From positions 1 to 64,000 of the forward strand of contig JAHDDE010000011.1 of assembly GCA_020629515.1 (NCBI GenBank): a stretch of 64,000 nt of DNA, given 5' to 3'. The translations under genes and the position numbers were made by a program. Below the pieces are notes generated by a model. It was not told the DNA's origin, made no database searches, and saw only the letters and a list, made by a program, of their open reading frames with translations. The DNA is from Saprospiraceae bacterium. Lineage in GTDB: Bacteria > Bacteroidota > Bacteroidia > Chitinophagales > Saprospiraceae. Shown here piece after piece: positions 1 through 8,758 of this stretch (its first letter is position 1; the number at the start of each line of letters is the position of its first letter).

Positions 1-59
1 TCGAACCCTCAACCCTCGGAGCCGAAATCCGATATTCTATCCAGTTGAACTACGTGGCC
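1..59 (-). tRNA. tRNA-Arg (anticodon TCG), 3' part cut by window edge
   Basis: Read on the minus strand from 59 downwards, the sequence folds as a tRNA: 7-base acceptor strand GGCCACG, a 4-bp D stem closing an AACTGGATA loop, an anticodon stem TCGGA/TCCGA around the loop TTTCGGC (anticodon TCG, arginine CGN codons), a 5-base variable region and the start of the T arm (GAGGG then TTCGA). The 3' strand of the T stem, the other acceptor strand and the 3' end lie outside the window. Confidence 0.92.
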
Positions 60-178
60 TAATAGAAATTGCAAATTTAAAGTTTACCACTGATTAAGTC
101 CCAATTTTTATCCAGATAGTTTCATAAAGGCTTAAAACAGGTGTATCTTTATTACAGTACTAAATACCCAAAAATAAA

Positions 179-2179
179 TTGATTAAAAGTAAGTCGATAT
201 TAGCTCTTACTGTTTTAGCCTTCCTTTCCTTAATGGCTCTTAGTCAAAATGATGCGATAGTAGATTCATTATTAGTAGACTCCAAATCGAAAATTCAAAC
301 ATCTCCTTTAGATGCGTATGTAAGTGCAAAAAAAGCCCTTGATTTAGTAAATAAGAATAATTATGATCAACTAATCAGAGCAAAAGTATATGTGGGTAGA
401 GCAATGATAACCTCTGATAAAAAAGAAGAAGGATTAATTATTTCTCAAGAGGCTCTAAAATTAGCACAAGACTATACACTGAAAGAATTAGAAGTATTAG
501 CCCTAAATAATATTGGTTTATATTACTACCTCTTAGGCATATATGAAAAGGCCAATAGCTACTATCATCAAGCCCTTGATATAAGCGAAAAATTAGAAAA
601 TAACATACTCATTTTTCAACAGCTCAACCAGATTGCAATTTCTCTAATAGAATCGAAAGAATATGATAGTGCTCTTGAATACTTAGAAAAAACAAAAAAA
701 ATTGCCGAAGAAAATAAGTTTGATTCTTATTATCTCAAGTTAGCATACGGTAATATATCTTATGCATTATTATATCAAAAAAAATATGCTGAAGCATTAC
801 CTCCGATCGAAAAAGCTTTAGAACTTAACGAAAATACATCTGACAATACTAATCAAATAGTTGGATGGGATATGATGGCACAGATCAAAAATGGTTTAGG
901 ACAATATGGAGATGCCTTGACACACGCTGAAAAAGCCATTAAGCTATCTGAGAGCCTTAATTATACCGATGGCAGAATAATTGCACTAAATACCAAAGGG
1001 AAAATACTACTTAATTTAAAACGAAATAATGAGGCAATCTCTATAGCAAAAGAGGCTTTAGTACTTAGCAATTCTATCAAATCTGAACGATTTGTCATAG
1101 ACTTATATACCACCACATATAAGGCTTATCAAGGCATAGGCAATTACAGAAAGGCAATGGAGTATCTTGAAATAATTAGAGAAAAAGAACTTGAAAACAA
1201 TAGTCTTCAAAAGATAGAATTGGCCAAAAAATTAGAATTAGAATATCAAGTAGAATCTCGAGAAAAAGAAAACGAATCACTCATTGAAGCACAAAAGAAA
1301 AATGAAATAATTATTGGACAAAGAACCACTCTTTTTATTGCTGCTATTTCATTGGTGGGCCTACTCGGCTTAACTTCCTATCTATTATATAATAATCTCA
1401 AACAAAAAAAGAAGAATAACGAATTTCTAAATCGCACTGTAACACTTAGAACTAAAGATTTAGAAAATGCCAACAAAGAACTCAAATCATCAAATGAAGA
1501 ATTGGAGAGATTTGCATTCGTAGCTTCGCATGATCTCAAGGAGCCGGTAAGAAATTTAGTATCATTCTCGACACTTCTAAAAAGAAAGCTCAAGGATTAT
1601 AATGATGAAGCATTAAAAGAATACCTTTCAATTATCACTTTAAACGCTCAGAACATTTACGAATTAGTTGATGGGATACTTAACTTTAGCAGAATACGTA
1701 ATTCTCCTTTTAATATAAAAGAAACCGATCTCAATAATATTATTCTATCTATTGAAAAGCTAATCTACTCTACTATCGACAATAAAAATGTAGTAATCAC
1801 TAAGCATAATTTAGATACAGTAAGGGCAGATTCATCACAGCTACTCCTTGTGTTGAAAAATATCATTGAAAATGGGATTAAGTATAATGACAACGAAATT
1901 CCTAAAATAGATATAAGGCAAGAAAGCAAAGATGGGTATGATATCATAATAATATCAGATAATGGGATTGGTATTGATCCTAAATATTACAAAGAAATAT
2001 TTGACATGTTCAAAAGACTTCATAATAAAAATCAATATGAAGGAACCGGCCTCGGCTTAGCTATAAGCAAAAAAATTATAAGTAAACATGGTGGTACTAT
2101 CTCAGTTAGAAAAAATGATTCTCAAGGTTCTACTTTTATCATAAACCTTCCGAAGTCTGTCACTTCATCTAATATTTAA
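179..2179 (+). CDS. TPR-repeat sensor histidine kinase
   Basis: A 666-residue membrane sensor kinase. A signal peptide (about 1-22) is followed by a periplasmic array of tetratricopeptide repeats (about 50-345), a coiled coil (about 345-382), one membrane helix (about 385-405), a second coiled coil, and a cytoplasmic kinase. The H-box contains SHDLKEP with the phospho-acceptor at His451. The ATPase lobe shows an N-box (around 560-570), DNGIGID (around 594) and GTGLGLAIS (around 622). No receiver domain is fused, so the partner response regulator must be elsewhere; none is adjacent. The start is TTG, giving Met-Ile-Lys before the hydrophobic core; no better in-frame ATG precedes the signal peptide. 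A weak -7-like TATCTTTA lies upstream near 143. The ligand is unknown; TPR sensors of this type are common in Bacteroidota. Confidence 0.9.
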   Translation: MIKSKSILALTVLAFLSLMALSQNDAIVDSLLVDSKSKIQTSPLDAYVSAKKALDLVNKNNYDQLIRAKVYVGRAMITSDKKEEGLIISQEALKLAQDYTLKELEVLALNNIGLYYYLLGIYEKANSYYHQALDISEKLENNILIFQQLNQIAISLIESKEYDSALEYLEKTKKIAEENKFDSYYLKLAYGNISYALLYQKKYAEALPPIEKALELNENTSDNTNQIVGWDMMAQIKNGLGQYGDALTHAEKAIKLSESLNYTDGRIIALNTKGKILLNLKRNNEAISIAKEALVLSNSIKSERFVIDLYTTTYKAYQGIGNYRKAMEYLEIIREKELENNSLQKIELAKKLELEYQVESREKENESLIEAQKKNEIIIGQRTTLFIAAISLVGLLGLTSYLLYNNLKQKKKNNEFLNRTVTLRTKDLENANKELKSSNEELERFAFVASHDLKEPVRNLVSFSTLLKRKLKDYNDEALKEYLSIITLNAQNIYELVDGILNFSRIRNSPFNIKETDLNNIILSIEKLIYSTIDNKNVVITKHNLDTVRADSSQLLLVLKNIIENGIKYNDNEIPKIDIRQESKDGYDIIIISDNGIGIDPKYYKEIFDMFKRLHNKNQYEGTGLGLAISKKIISKHGGTISVRKNDSQGSTFIINLPKSVTSSNI

Positions 2180-2185
2180 ATGCTA

Positions 2186-2193
2186 TAAATTTG
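2186..2193 (+). promoter_or_regulatory. -7 promoter element TAAATTTG of the Fur-family gene
   Basis: TAAATTTG matches the Bacteroidota -7 consensus TAnnTTTG exactly and lies four bases before the ATG at 2198. Transcription would start at or within a base or two of the start codon, so the mRNA would be essentially leaderless. A convincing -33 TTG is not visible. Confidence 0.5.
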
Positions 2194-2197
2194 GCAT

Positions 2198-2611
2198 ATG
2201 ATAGTTGCATCAGAAATTTTAAAGAAACATCAACTGAGGAATACTGAAATCAGGCGACAAGTATTGTCAATATTTATAGAGTTAGGTGACACAGCACTAT
2301 CCAGTCAGGAAATTGAAGAAAAATTCGATAAAATTGATAGAGTTACATTATATCGAGTTCTCAAAAATTTTGAGGAGAAAGGCATTATTCATGTAGCCAT
2401 AGATGGTAGTAATAAAACTCGATATGCGATGTGTTCTGATAACTGTACTACTCATCATCATCATGATCAACACGCTCACTTTCATTGTCAGAAATGCGAT
2501 ACGACAACTTGCATGGATATGATTAATGTACCAGCAGTGAGAATTCCAAAAGATTACGTGCTTGAGGACGCTCAGTTAGTATTAACTGGTATATGCAAGA
2601 ATTGTATATAA
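2198..2611 (+). CDS. Fur-family metal-responsive transcriptional regulator
   Basis: A 137-residue Fur-superfamily repressor. Residues about 5-75 form the winged helix, with the recognition-helix pattern DRVTLYRVLKNFEEKG. A His-rich stretch (HHHH at 86-89, then H92, H94, H96) leads into a CxxC at Cys97/Cys100, with Cys105 and a second CxxC at Cys133/Cys136 near the C-terminus. The two CxxC pairs fit the structural zinc site of the family and the histidines fit the regulatory metal site. Which metal or peroxide it senses (Fur, Zur or PerR type) cannot be told from sequence alone. It begins 18 bases after the kinase stop but has its own promoter-like element just upstream. No adjacent metal transporter points to its regulon. 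Confidence 0.88.
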   Translation: MIVASEILKKHQLRNTEIRRQVLSIFIELGDTALSSQEIEEKFDKIDRVTLYRVLKNFEEKGIIHVAIDGSNKTRYAMCSDNCTTHHHHDQHAHFHCQKCDTTTCMDMINVPAVRIPKDYVLEDAQLVLTGICKNCI

Positions 2612-2676
2612 ATCATCTATAAGGAACGATTTTTGCACCACTTGGGTTATTCCTACAGCAGATCCAGAATATAATA

Positions 2677-3288
2677 ATGAGAAAGGTAATTTTATTATTG
2701 GTCCTATTTTTCACAATAAACCTTAGCAAAAGTTATACACAATCCTCTAGTAGAACTATCGTACTCATCAATGGTACAGCTCATATAGTAGATCTATCTA
2801 CTAATGGTTCAATATTAGCCCAATATCAATCCATACCAGACTATTTTAATTCTACTAAAACGAATGAACAGATCATAGCCGAATACGAAACTAAAGGATT
2901 AAATAACTTAGGACAGATTGAGTTATATACTGATTATAATCAGGGAAAAATGCCTGAACTCTCAAGTTTTAAAAAGAGTGAAATTGTATTAGACGAAAAT
3001 AAACAATACATCGCCTTCAGCAGAGGTAGGGCAATACTCAACCAAAAAGCAGTTGATCAAATAAGACTCATATCAGATGCATATCAACGAAATGAAATAA
3101 GAGAAATAATCATTAACTCCTATCATGACGACAGCGTCAGGCAGCGTATACTGGCTAAGAACAGATCCAAAGCAATAAGTGACCTTTTGAATACATTTGG
3201 TGTACAGAGCAAAAATATTCAGATAAATATGCCCTATGGCCAAGAAAACAATCAACTGTATTTTGTTTATCTGAGCTTTGTGAAATAA
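2677..3288 (+). CDS. Periplasmic protein with degenerate OmpA-like C-terminal domain
   Basis: A 203-residue exported protein with a signal peptide (about 1-21). No known enzyme motif is seen. The C-terminal 85 residues resemble an OmpA-like peptidoglycan-associated fold: a helix starting ILNQKAVDQI, a strand ending IIINSYHDDS, then RQRILAKNRSKAISDLLNTF and a final strand pair. The family's usual Asp/Arg pair that contacts diaminopimelate appears to be kept in the YHDD...NRSKA segment, but spacing is loose. The middle region (about 30-110) matches nothing I recognise. It stands alone between a Fur-family gene and a serine hydrolase, 65 and 41 bases away. Most likely an envelope protein touching the cell wall; the OmpA assignment is tentative. 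Confidence 0.7.
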   Translation: MRKVILLLVLFFTINLSKSYTQSSSRTIVLINGTAHIVDLSTNGSILAQYQSIPDYFNSTKTNEQIIAEYETKGLNNLGQIELYTDYNQGKMPELSSFKKSEIVLDENKQYIAFSRGRAILNQKAVDQIRLISDAYQRNEIREIIINSYHDDSVRQRILAKNRSKAISDLLNTFGVQSKNIQINMPYGQENNQLYFVYLSFVK

Positions 3289-3296
3289 TAGCTTTG
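3263..3296 (+). promoter_or_regulatory. Promoter (TTG / TAGCTTTG) for the serine hydrolase gene
   Basis: TAGCTTTG at 3289-3296 is an exact match to the Bacteroidota -7 element, with TTG at 3263-3265 in the -33 position (23 bases between). The predicted start of transcription is near 3300, giving a leader of about 30 bases before the ATG at 3330. Confidence 0.5.
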
Positions 3297-3317
3297 TTAA
3301 GGTATATTTATCTTAAC
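3296..3317 (+). promoter_or_regulatory. Inverted repeat at the transcription start, possible operator
   Basis: GTTAAG (3296-3301) and CTTAAC (3312-3317) form a 6-bp dyad across ten AT-rich bases, beginning on the last G of the -7 element. A repressor bound here would block initiation. The regulator is not identified; a weak mRNA hairpin is the alternative. Confidence 0.3.
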
Positions 3318-3329
3318 AAGTAGTGAAAA

Positions 3330-4556
3330 ATGAAAAATATCAGCGTAAACCATCTCATTGGACTCTTTTTCATCTTATTTCAAAATTTAATAGCTCAACA
3401 AATCTATTTTCCTCCAGCGAGCAATCAAGAATGGATAAAAAAATCGCCAGAGGAAGTTGGTTTCAATAGTGAATTATTAGATAGTGCTATCACGTATGCT
3501 GTACAAAATGTTACAACTAATAATGCTAATTTAGAAATTAATCATTATCAAAATTTTGGTACTGAACCCTTTGGTGATGGCATTGGAGTTCACAAAGTTC
3601 GTGGACAACAAACCGGTATAATTATCAAAAATGGATATATCGTTGCGGAGTGGGGAGAACCAAGTCGTGTAGATATGACATTTAGTGTCTCCAAAAGTTT
3701 TTTGTCCAGCACCATAGGTGTAGCTCATGATCTTGGCCTTATAAAAAGTGTCCATGACCAGGTAGATCTGTATATGTCTCCAATATTTCTGGCGAATCAA
3801 GAATTTGGATCTCAAAGAGCTCAAAACATCGGTCAACCCATGGTATTAGAACCATTTAAGTCCGAACATAATAATAAAATCACCTGGGATCACTTACTTA
3901 GACAAACAAGTGATTGGCAAGGTACTCTATGGGGCAAACCAGATTGGGCCGATCGCCCTAACAAGGAGGCTGCAAAAACATGGATCACAAGAGAAAGGCA
4001 CGAACCAGGATCAGTATATAAATATAACGACACTCGAGTCAACCTTTTAGCTCTTGCTGCTACAAACCTATGGAATCGTCCTATACAAGGAGTCTTAAGA
4101 GAATATATCATGGACCCTATCGGAGCAAGCAATACTTGGAGGTGGATGGGGTATCATAACTCATGGATTATCCTAAACGGACAAGCCGTACAAGTTCCGA
4201 GTGGAGGTGGCCATTGGGGAGGAGGTATGTTTATCAATGCATATGATCAAGCCAGATTTGGTTATCTGACCCTACGACGCGGAAATTGGGCTGGTCAACA
4301 AATTCTGTCCGAAAAATGGGTATCTATGGCCCTTACACCTACTGATGTCAAAGATGATTATGGCTTCATGAATTGGTTCTTAAACACTAATCAAAAAAGA
4401 CTACCGAGTGCCCCAGAAAGTGCTTTCTTTCATCTGGGTGCTGGGGTCAATATGGTTTATGTTGACCCTGATAATGACTTAACCATTGTACTAAGATGGA
4501 TTGACGGAAAAGCTATGGATGGCGTGATAAAAAGAGTCATTAAATCATTAAAATAA
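3330..4556 (+). CDS. Serine hydrolase, beta-lactamase / class C esterase family
   Basis: A 408-residue secreted hydrolase of the serine beta-lactamase-like superfamily (penicillin-binding, esterase and 6-aminohexanoate-hydrolase relatives). A signal peptide occupies about 1-22. The nucleophile motif SVSK is at Ser119-Lys122; the second motif appears as PGSVYKYND with Tyr232 in the catalytic tyrosine position; HLG near residue 371 fits the third HxG/KTG-like motif. The C-terminal segment VNMVYVDPDNDLTIVLRW is typical of the family's closing strands. The substrate is unknown; esterase or amidase action is as likely as beta-lactam binding. The next gene, a PQQ dehydrogenase, begins 23 bases downstream on the same strand, so the two are probably co-transcribed. 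Confidence 0.87.
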   Translation: MKNISVNHLIGLFFILFQNLIAQQIYFPPASNQEWIKKSPEEVGFNSELLDSAITYAVQNVTTNNANLEINHYQNFGTEPFGDGIGVHKVRGQQTGIIIKNGYIVAEWGEPSRVDMTFSVSKSFLSSTIGVAHDLGLIKSVHDQVDLYMSPIFLANQEFGSQRAQNIGQPMVLEPFKSEHNNKITWDHLLRQTSDWQGTLWGKPDWADRPNKEAAKTWITRERHEPGSVYKYNDTRVNLLALAATNLWNRPIQGVLREYIMDPIGASNTWRWMGYHNSWIILNGQAVQVPSGGGHWGGGMFINAYDQARFGYLTLRRGNWAGQQILSEKWVSMALTPTDVKDDYGFMNWFLNTNQKRLPSAPESAFFHLGAGVNMVYVDPDNDLTIVLRWIDGKAMDGVIKRVIKSLK

Positions 4557-4579
4557 TATTAGCACCAAACAATAAACCA

Positions 4580-6670
4580 ATGAAGTTGAAAAGGTTGATT
4601 ATTTATTACAAGATCTTATTTTTCACCTTCTTACTATCATCTTGTACAGAAGAAAATAATTCGGTAGACTGGCCAGTATATCTTGGTGATCATCATAGTA
4701 GTCAATATTCTGAATTAATACAGATCAATGCACAAAATGTAAATCAGCTAAAAACTGCTTGGACTTACAACGCTGCTGAACCTCATCCCAATAACCGTTC
4801 ACAGATACAATGTAACCCTTTAGTAGTATCTAATGTCTTATATGGCACATCCGCTACACAAAAGGTTTTTGCCCTTGATGCATCCGATGGCAGATTGTTA
4901 TGGCAATTCGATCCCTACAATAATAACTATGATGATTATGGTATGGGCGTAAGCAGGGGGTTGATATATCATGACCAGAAAATCTTTTTCAGCTCAGGGC
5001 CTTTTGTATTTAGTCTCGATGCAAATAATGGAGAAAAAATTGAATCGTTCGGCATAGATGGTAAAATAGACTTAAGGCGCGGACTTAGCCCAAATGATGA
5101 TTTCATGGTTTATGCCAATACTCCAGGAGTCATTTTTAAAAATAAATTGATAATTGGGGGTAGAGTATCTGAAAGTACTAATGCTGCAGCAGGACATATA
5201 AGAGCTTTTGATATTGATACAGGAGAACTTATCTGGACCTTTCATACCATCCCAAAACCTAATGAATTTGGATATCATTCTTGGCCCAAAGATGCCCATG
5301 CTCGTATAGGTGGAGCAAACGTATGGACCGGAATGGCCTTAGACAGTGAAAATGGGATTGTATATTGCCCTACGGGCTCTGCTTCTTATGATTTTTATGG
5401 AGGCGATAGAGCGGGAGATAATCTATTCGCTAATTGTTTAATTGCTCTGGATGCTAATACTGGTAAACGTATTTGGCATTTTCAGACGGTACATCATGAC
5501 ATTTGGGATCGAGACCTCCCCTCTCCACCAAATTTGATCCAACTTAATAAAGGTGGAAAAGAAATACCCGCTATTGTCCAAACAACAAAAAATGGCTTCA
5601 TTTTCATATTTGATAGATTATCGGGCGAACCTCTCTACCCTATTAATGAAGTTGATGTACCAACCTCCCAGCTTAAAGGAGAAATCAATTCTAAGACACA
5701 GCCTGTACCTGCCGTTTTCCCAAATTTTTCGAGATTGCAATTGACTAAAAATGATTTAGCCAATCGTAATGAAGAAGCCGCTAGCTATGCGCATGCCATA
5801 TGGTCCAGTTCTTATTATAATTCGGGTTTATTTGATCCTCCCAGCGAATCTGGTACTATCCTATTCCCTGGATTTGATGGTGGTGCCGAATGGGGAGGCG
5901 CAGCTTATGATCCAATAGAAAACCACTTGGTAGTGAATTCTAATGAAGTACCATGGAGAATAACAATGGACGAAATAAAACCAGCTACTAAAGGAGAAAG
6001 GTTATACAAAGTACTATGTCAAAACTGTCATGGCCAATCATTTGAAGGAAATAGTCTTTATGGTAATATACCAAGTCTGATCAATCTTAAATCTCATATA
6101 AGTCTATCAGAAGCTTCTAAAACAATATCATTAGGTAAAGGAATAATGCCTGCCTTTGGCCACCTAGAACAGAATCAAATTGAGGCTATTTATAATTATA
6201 TAAATGGCGAGGATATCACGCCAGTAGAAACCAATAAAGATTGGCCCTATCCCTATAGCATGAGGGGATATGAAAAACTACTAGCCCCTGATGGATTTCC
6301 TATAATTACTCCACCTTGGGGACAACTGACCTCAATCAACTTAGACAGTGCAACTATTAATTGGCAAATCCCACTTGGCACACATCAGGAATTACTTGAT
6401 CAGGGGTTGCCTCCTACTGGTACAGAAAACTATGGAGGTCCAATTATAACAAAAGGGGGACTTATATTTATTGCGGCGACTATGGATGAAAAGATTAGGG
6501 CTTTTGACAAAAAAAATGGAAAATTATTATGGGAAGCTCCTCTTCCTGCGGCTGGCTATGCAACTCCTGCTACTTATATGATAGATGGTAAGCAATATGT
6601 TGTAATTGCTTGTGGAGGAGGAAAACTGGGGACAAAATCTGGTGATTCTTATGTCGCATTTTCACTTTGA
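4580..6670 (+). CDS. PQQ-dependent dehydrogenase with cytochrome c domain (lipoprotein)
   Basis: A 696-residue quinoprotein dehydrogenase. A lipoprotein signal ends at Cys22 (LLSSC). The body is the eight-bladed propeller of PQQ glucose/alcohol dehydrogenases: the opening WPVYLGDHHSSQYSELIQIN resembles the family's first blade, and repeated DxxxGxxxW blade motifs follow. An inserted cytochrome c domain (about 470-545) carries the heme motif CQNCH at Cys480-His484, with a Met in GIMPAFGH as candidate sixth ligand. Electrons from substrate oxidation would pass from PQQ to this heme and on to the respiratory chain. The substrate cannot be assigned. No PQQ biosynthesis gene is in the window. The last 22 bases overlap the convergent fatty-acid-hydroxylase gene. 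Confidence 0.9.
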   Translation: MKLKRLIIYYKILFFTFLLSSCTEENNSVDWPVYLGDHHSSQYSELIQINAQNVNQLKTAWTYNAAEPHPNNRSQIQCNPLVVSNVLYGTSATQKVFALDASDGRLLWQFDPYNNNYDDYGMGVSRGLIYHDQKIFFSSGPFVFSLDANNGEKIESFGIDGKIDLRRGLSPNDDFMVYANTPGVIFKNKLIIGGRVSESTNAAAGHIRAFDIDTGELIWTFHTIPKPNEFGYHSWPKDAHARIGGANVWTGMALDSENGIVYCPTGSASYDFYGGDRAGDNLFANCLIALDANTGKRIWHFQTVHHDIWDRDLPSPPNLIQLNKGGKEIPAIVQTTKNGFIFIFDRLSGEPLYPINEVDVPTSQLKGEINSKTQPVPAVFPNFSRLQLTKNDLANRNEEAASYAHAIWSSSYYNSGLFDPPSESGTILFPGFDGGAEWGGAAYDPIENHLVVNSNEVPWRITMDEIKPATKGERLYKVLCQNCHGQSFEGNSLYGNIPSLINLKSHISLSEASKTISLGKGIMPAFGHLEQNQIEAIYNYINGEDITPVETNKDWPYPYSMRGYEKLLAPDGFPIITPPWGQLTSINLDSATINWQIPLGTHQELLDQGLPPTGTENYGGPIITKGGLIFIAATMDEKIRAFDKKNGKLLWEAPLPAAGYATPATYMIDGKQYVVIACGGGKLGTKSGDSYVAFSL

Positions 6671-7569
6671 ATCAAATTTTTTCTTAGTTCTCGAGCTCTA
6701 AGATCTGGCCCGTCGTGCGACCAACCAGGAGCCAAAAAGATATATTTCAATCTATCAGACCAAGAATTCGTCTTCTTAATGTCTTTCCATATAGAGCGAT
6801 ATTCATGAGTGGCTACATTGATGAGATTATTAGAGGTTAAATTTTTAGTTAGTCCATAAACAGGCTTTTCATCAATTTTTTCTTCTGAAAAGGTTCCAAA
6901 AATTCTATCCCACAATATGAAAATACCACCATGGTTGCAGTCTAAATATCGAACATTGCTGGCGTGATGTACTCGATGATGAGACGGAGTATTGAAAATG
7001 AACTCTACTGGTCTTGGCAATTTGTATATCAAATCAGTATGGACCCAAAACTGGAATATTAAATTAATGCTATGGGCAATGAAAATCATAAGCGGGTCAA
7101 AACCTAATAATGGAAGCCATAGCCAAAATAAATATTTGTGAATACGTTCACCAGCTCCCTGTCTAAGTGCTGTCCCAAAATTCATGTATTGTGAAGAGTG
7201 ATGTGAGACATGTCCAGCCCAGAACAATCGCACTTCATGGTTCAACCTGTGAAACCAATAATAACTAAAGTCATCCAGTACAATCAATACCCCCCAGGCC
7301 CATATCTGACGATCAACAATATCCCGTAAAGGGGATATCTCATGAAGGGCATAAATCGCGATGAAAGCCACTACTTTAGGTATAAATTCAACCACCGCAG
7401 TGATCAAAAGCATACCTAAAGAGACCCAAGTGTCTTGGCTTTTATATAAATCTAATTCTTTATACTTGGCGTAGTATAGCTCAACAATTAAAGCAATAAT
7501 AAATATCGGTAACGCAATAAAAGACAGATTGTCTTCTTTTAATAACTCTATGGCTTTTGCAAAATCCAT
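6649..7569 (-). CDS. Sterol desaturase / fatty acid hydroxylase family protein
   Basis: A 306-residue integral membrane protein of the di-iron fatty acid hydroxylase superfamily. Three histidine clusters are present in the expected order: HRLNH, HVSHH and, after a helical hairpin, HRVHH with further His at the C-terminal side (CNHGG). About four to five membrane helices lie at roughly 15-35, 48-75, 85-105 and 145-170. The family inserts hydroxyl groups or double bonds in lipids using oxygen. It is the last gene of a minus-strand trio (DUF1761, SGNH hydrolase, this gene) with gaps of 17 and 9 bases, so a shared role in envelope lipid modification is plausible but inferred. Substrate unknown. 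Confidence 0.9.
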   Translation of the reverse strand: MDFAKAIELLKEDNLSFIALPIFIIALIVELYYAKYKELDLYKSQDTWVSLGMLLITAVVEFIPKVVAFIAIYALHEISPLRDIVDRQIWAWGVLIVLDDFSYYWFHRLNHEVRLFWAGHVSHHSSQYMNFGTALRQGAGERIHKYLFWLWLPLLGFDPLMIFIAHSINLIFQFWVHTDLIYKLPRPVEFIFNTPSHHRVHHASNVRYLDCNHGGIFILWDRIFGTFSEEKIDEKPVYGLTKNLTSNNLINVATHEYRSIWKDIKKTNSWSDRLKYIFLAPGWSHDGPDLRARELRKNLIQSENAT

Positions 7570-7578
7570 ATGTGTCTT

Positions 7579-8229
7579 TTAATTTGACAAATACGGCTCG
7601 ATTACCTCCTTCCAAATCTTATAACCAGTGCCATTCATATGTAACTTGTCTGCAATAAATAGCTCTGGCTTAACGTCTCCTTGGTCATCACACATTGGAG
7701 TCCATACGTCAATAATTTGAACATTCTTTTGTTCTACAGCCCAATCATTCATCAAGTCTATCAAAGTTAAATATTGCTCCTTATAGCCCCATCGCGCTAC
7801 GCTTGGCTTCGGCGTTATAAAATACACTCTACATTCTGGCAAATGGGCATGAATATCTTGCACAACTCCTTTCATATCCGCCATTATAACTTGATTAGAT
7901 TTGCCCGCAGCGATGTCATTATCTCCTTCATAGATAAAAATCTTTTTGGGATTATACTTTAACATTAGTTTGTATCCAAAATATCTCAAATCGCTGGTGT
8001 GGGAACCTCCAAATCCACGATTGATAATATTGAAATTTGGATAACTCTCTTGGAGCGTCGTCCAAAACCTCACACTCGAACTTCCTGTAAAAATGATGGG
8101 CTCCACAAGATCAATTTCTTGATCTTGTAGATTAAATGCTTCTATCTCTTCACTAAACCGCCAAGGATCTTGAGTGAATCCATTAATGCATATCGCAAGA
8201 AAAAATAAAAAAGGGAAGTAATATTTCAT
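7579..8229 (-). CDS. SGNH/GDSL-family hydrolase (secreted)
   Basis: A 216-residue secreted esterase-type protein. The start is the ATG at 8229, which opens a clean signal peptide (MKYYFPFLFFLAICINGFTQ); the frame is open to 8316 but that would overlap the upstream gene and precede the signal peptide by 29 residues. The SGNH blocks are all visible: GSSSVRFW (block I Ser), NRGFGGSHTSD (block II Gly), YEGDNDI (block III Asn) and DKLHMNGTGY (block V Asp-x-x-His). Family members are lipases, acyl-esterases or acetyl-esterases of glycans. It sits 17 bases after the DUF1761 gene and 9 bases before the hydroxylase gene, in one apparent operon. Confidence 0.9.
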   Translation of the reverse strand: MKYYFPFLFFLAICINGFTQDPWRFSEEIEAFNLQDQEIDLVEPIIFTGSSSVRFWTTLQESYPNFNIINRGFGGSHTSDLRYFGYKLMLKYNPKKIFIYEGDNDIAAGKSNQVIMADMKGVVQDIHAHLPECRVYFITPKPSVARWGYKEQYLTLIDLMNDWAVEQKNVQIIDVWTPMCDDQGDVKPELFIADKLHMNGTGYKIWKEVIEPYLSN

Positions 8230-8246
8230 ATTTGACCAAATTGAGA

Positions 8247-8681
8247 CTATATCCATGCATCCAAAATACCACCCATGACGGCTCCTGTTACAATCCAATA
8301 ACCAATGTGGATCCATGTATTCTTCTGTCCCCTTCTCTCAAACAATCCGTTGATCATAAACAATGGAAGTGCGAAAAATCCAACATACATAGCCCCGTGA
8401 AGCAATCCATGTTGTACGGTATGGAAGCTACCATAATCTTCAAGACCTAAATGACCACCATGAGTAGTTTCGATGAAAATTTTAAGAGCAAAAGCAAGAA
8501 TAAGTGACATCAAAAAAGAGACACCATAAATCAGTCCCAAATTACCCTCTTCAAAATACTCTCTGGGTTTACCTGTTGATTCTAACCATGCTTCGCCAAA
8601 TATTAGGCTATACCATAAATATCCAATAATCATTGGCACTAATCCTGCCACCACAATAGCAGGCCAATTAATAAAATCCAT
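8247..8681 (-). CDS. DUF1761 family membrane protein
   Basis: A 144-residue protein with four predicted membrane helices (about 5-30, 50-75, 88-110, 122-142). The opening INWPAIVVAGLVPMIIGYLW and the following WYSLIFGEAWL match the DUF1761 signature, a small family of unknown function in which the first helix carries a conserved GxxWYSPxxFG-like motif. First gene of a minus-strand trio with an SGNH hydrolase and a fatty acid hydroxylase; it is divergent from the formylglycine-enzyme gene, with 77 bases between. That intergenic strip holds a GTTTAG/CTAAAC dyad but no good promoter match. Confidence 0.85.
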   Translation of the reverse strand: MDFINWPAIVVAGLVPMIIGYLWYSLIFGEAWLESTGKPREYFEEGNLGLIYGVSFLMSLILAFALKIFIETTHGGHLGLEDYGSFHTVQHGLLHGAMYVGFFALPLFMINGLFERRGQKNTWIHIGYWIVTGAVMGGILDAWI

Positions 8682-8758
8682 AGTTTTGAGTTAAGTTTAG
8701 TTATTATTGGTAAGATAATCATAGCTAAACTGATTATGAACTATTATACATTGAATTC

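Noticed and set aside
2450-2490. CAT/CAC-rich run in the Fur-family gene considered as a short tandem repeat or a tag.
   Set aside because: It encodes the His-rich metal-binding stretch expected in this family.
8230-8316. Longer form of the SGNH hydrolase starting at 8316.
   Set aside because: It would overlap the end of the DUF1761 gene and place 29 residues ahead of a normal signal peptide.
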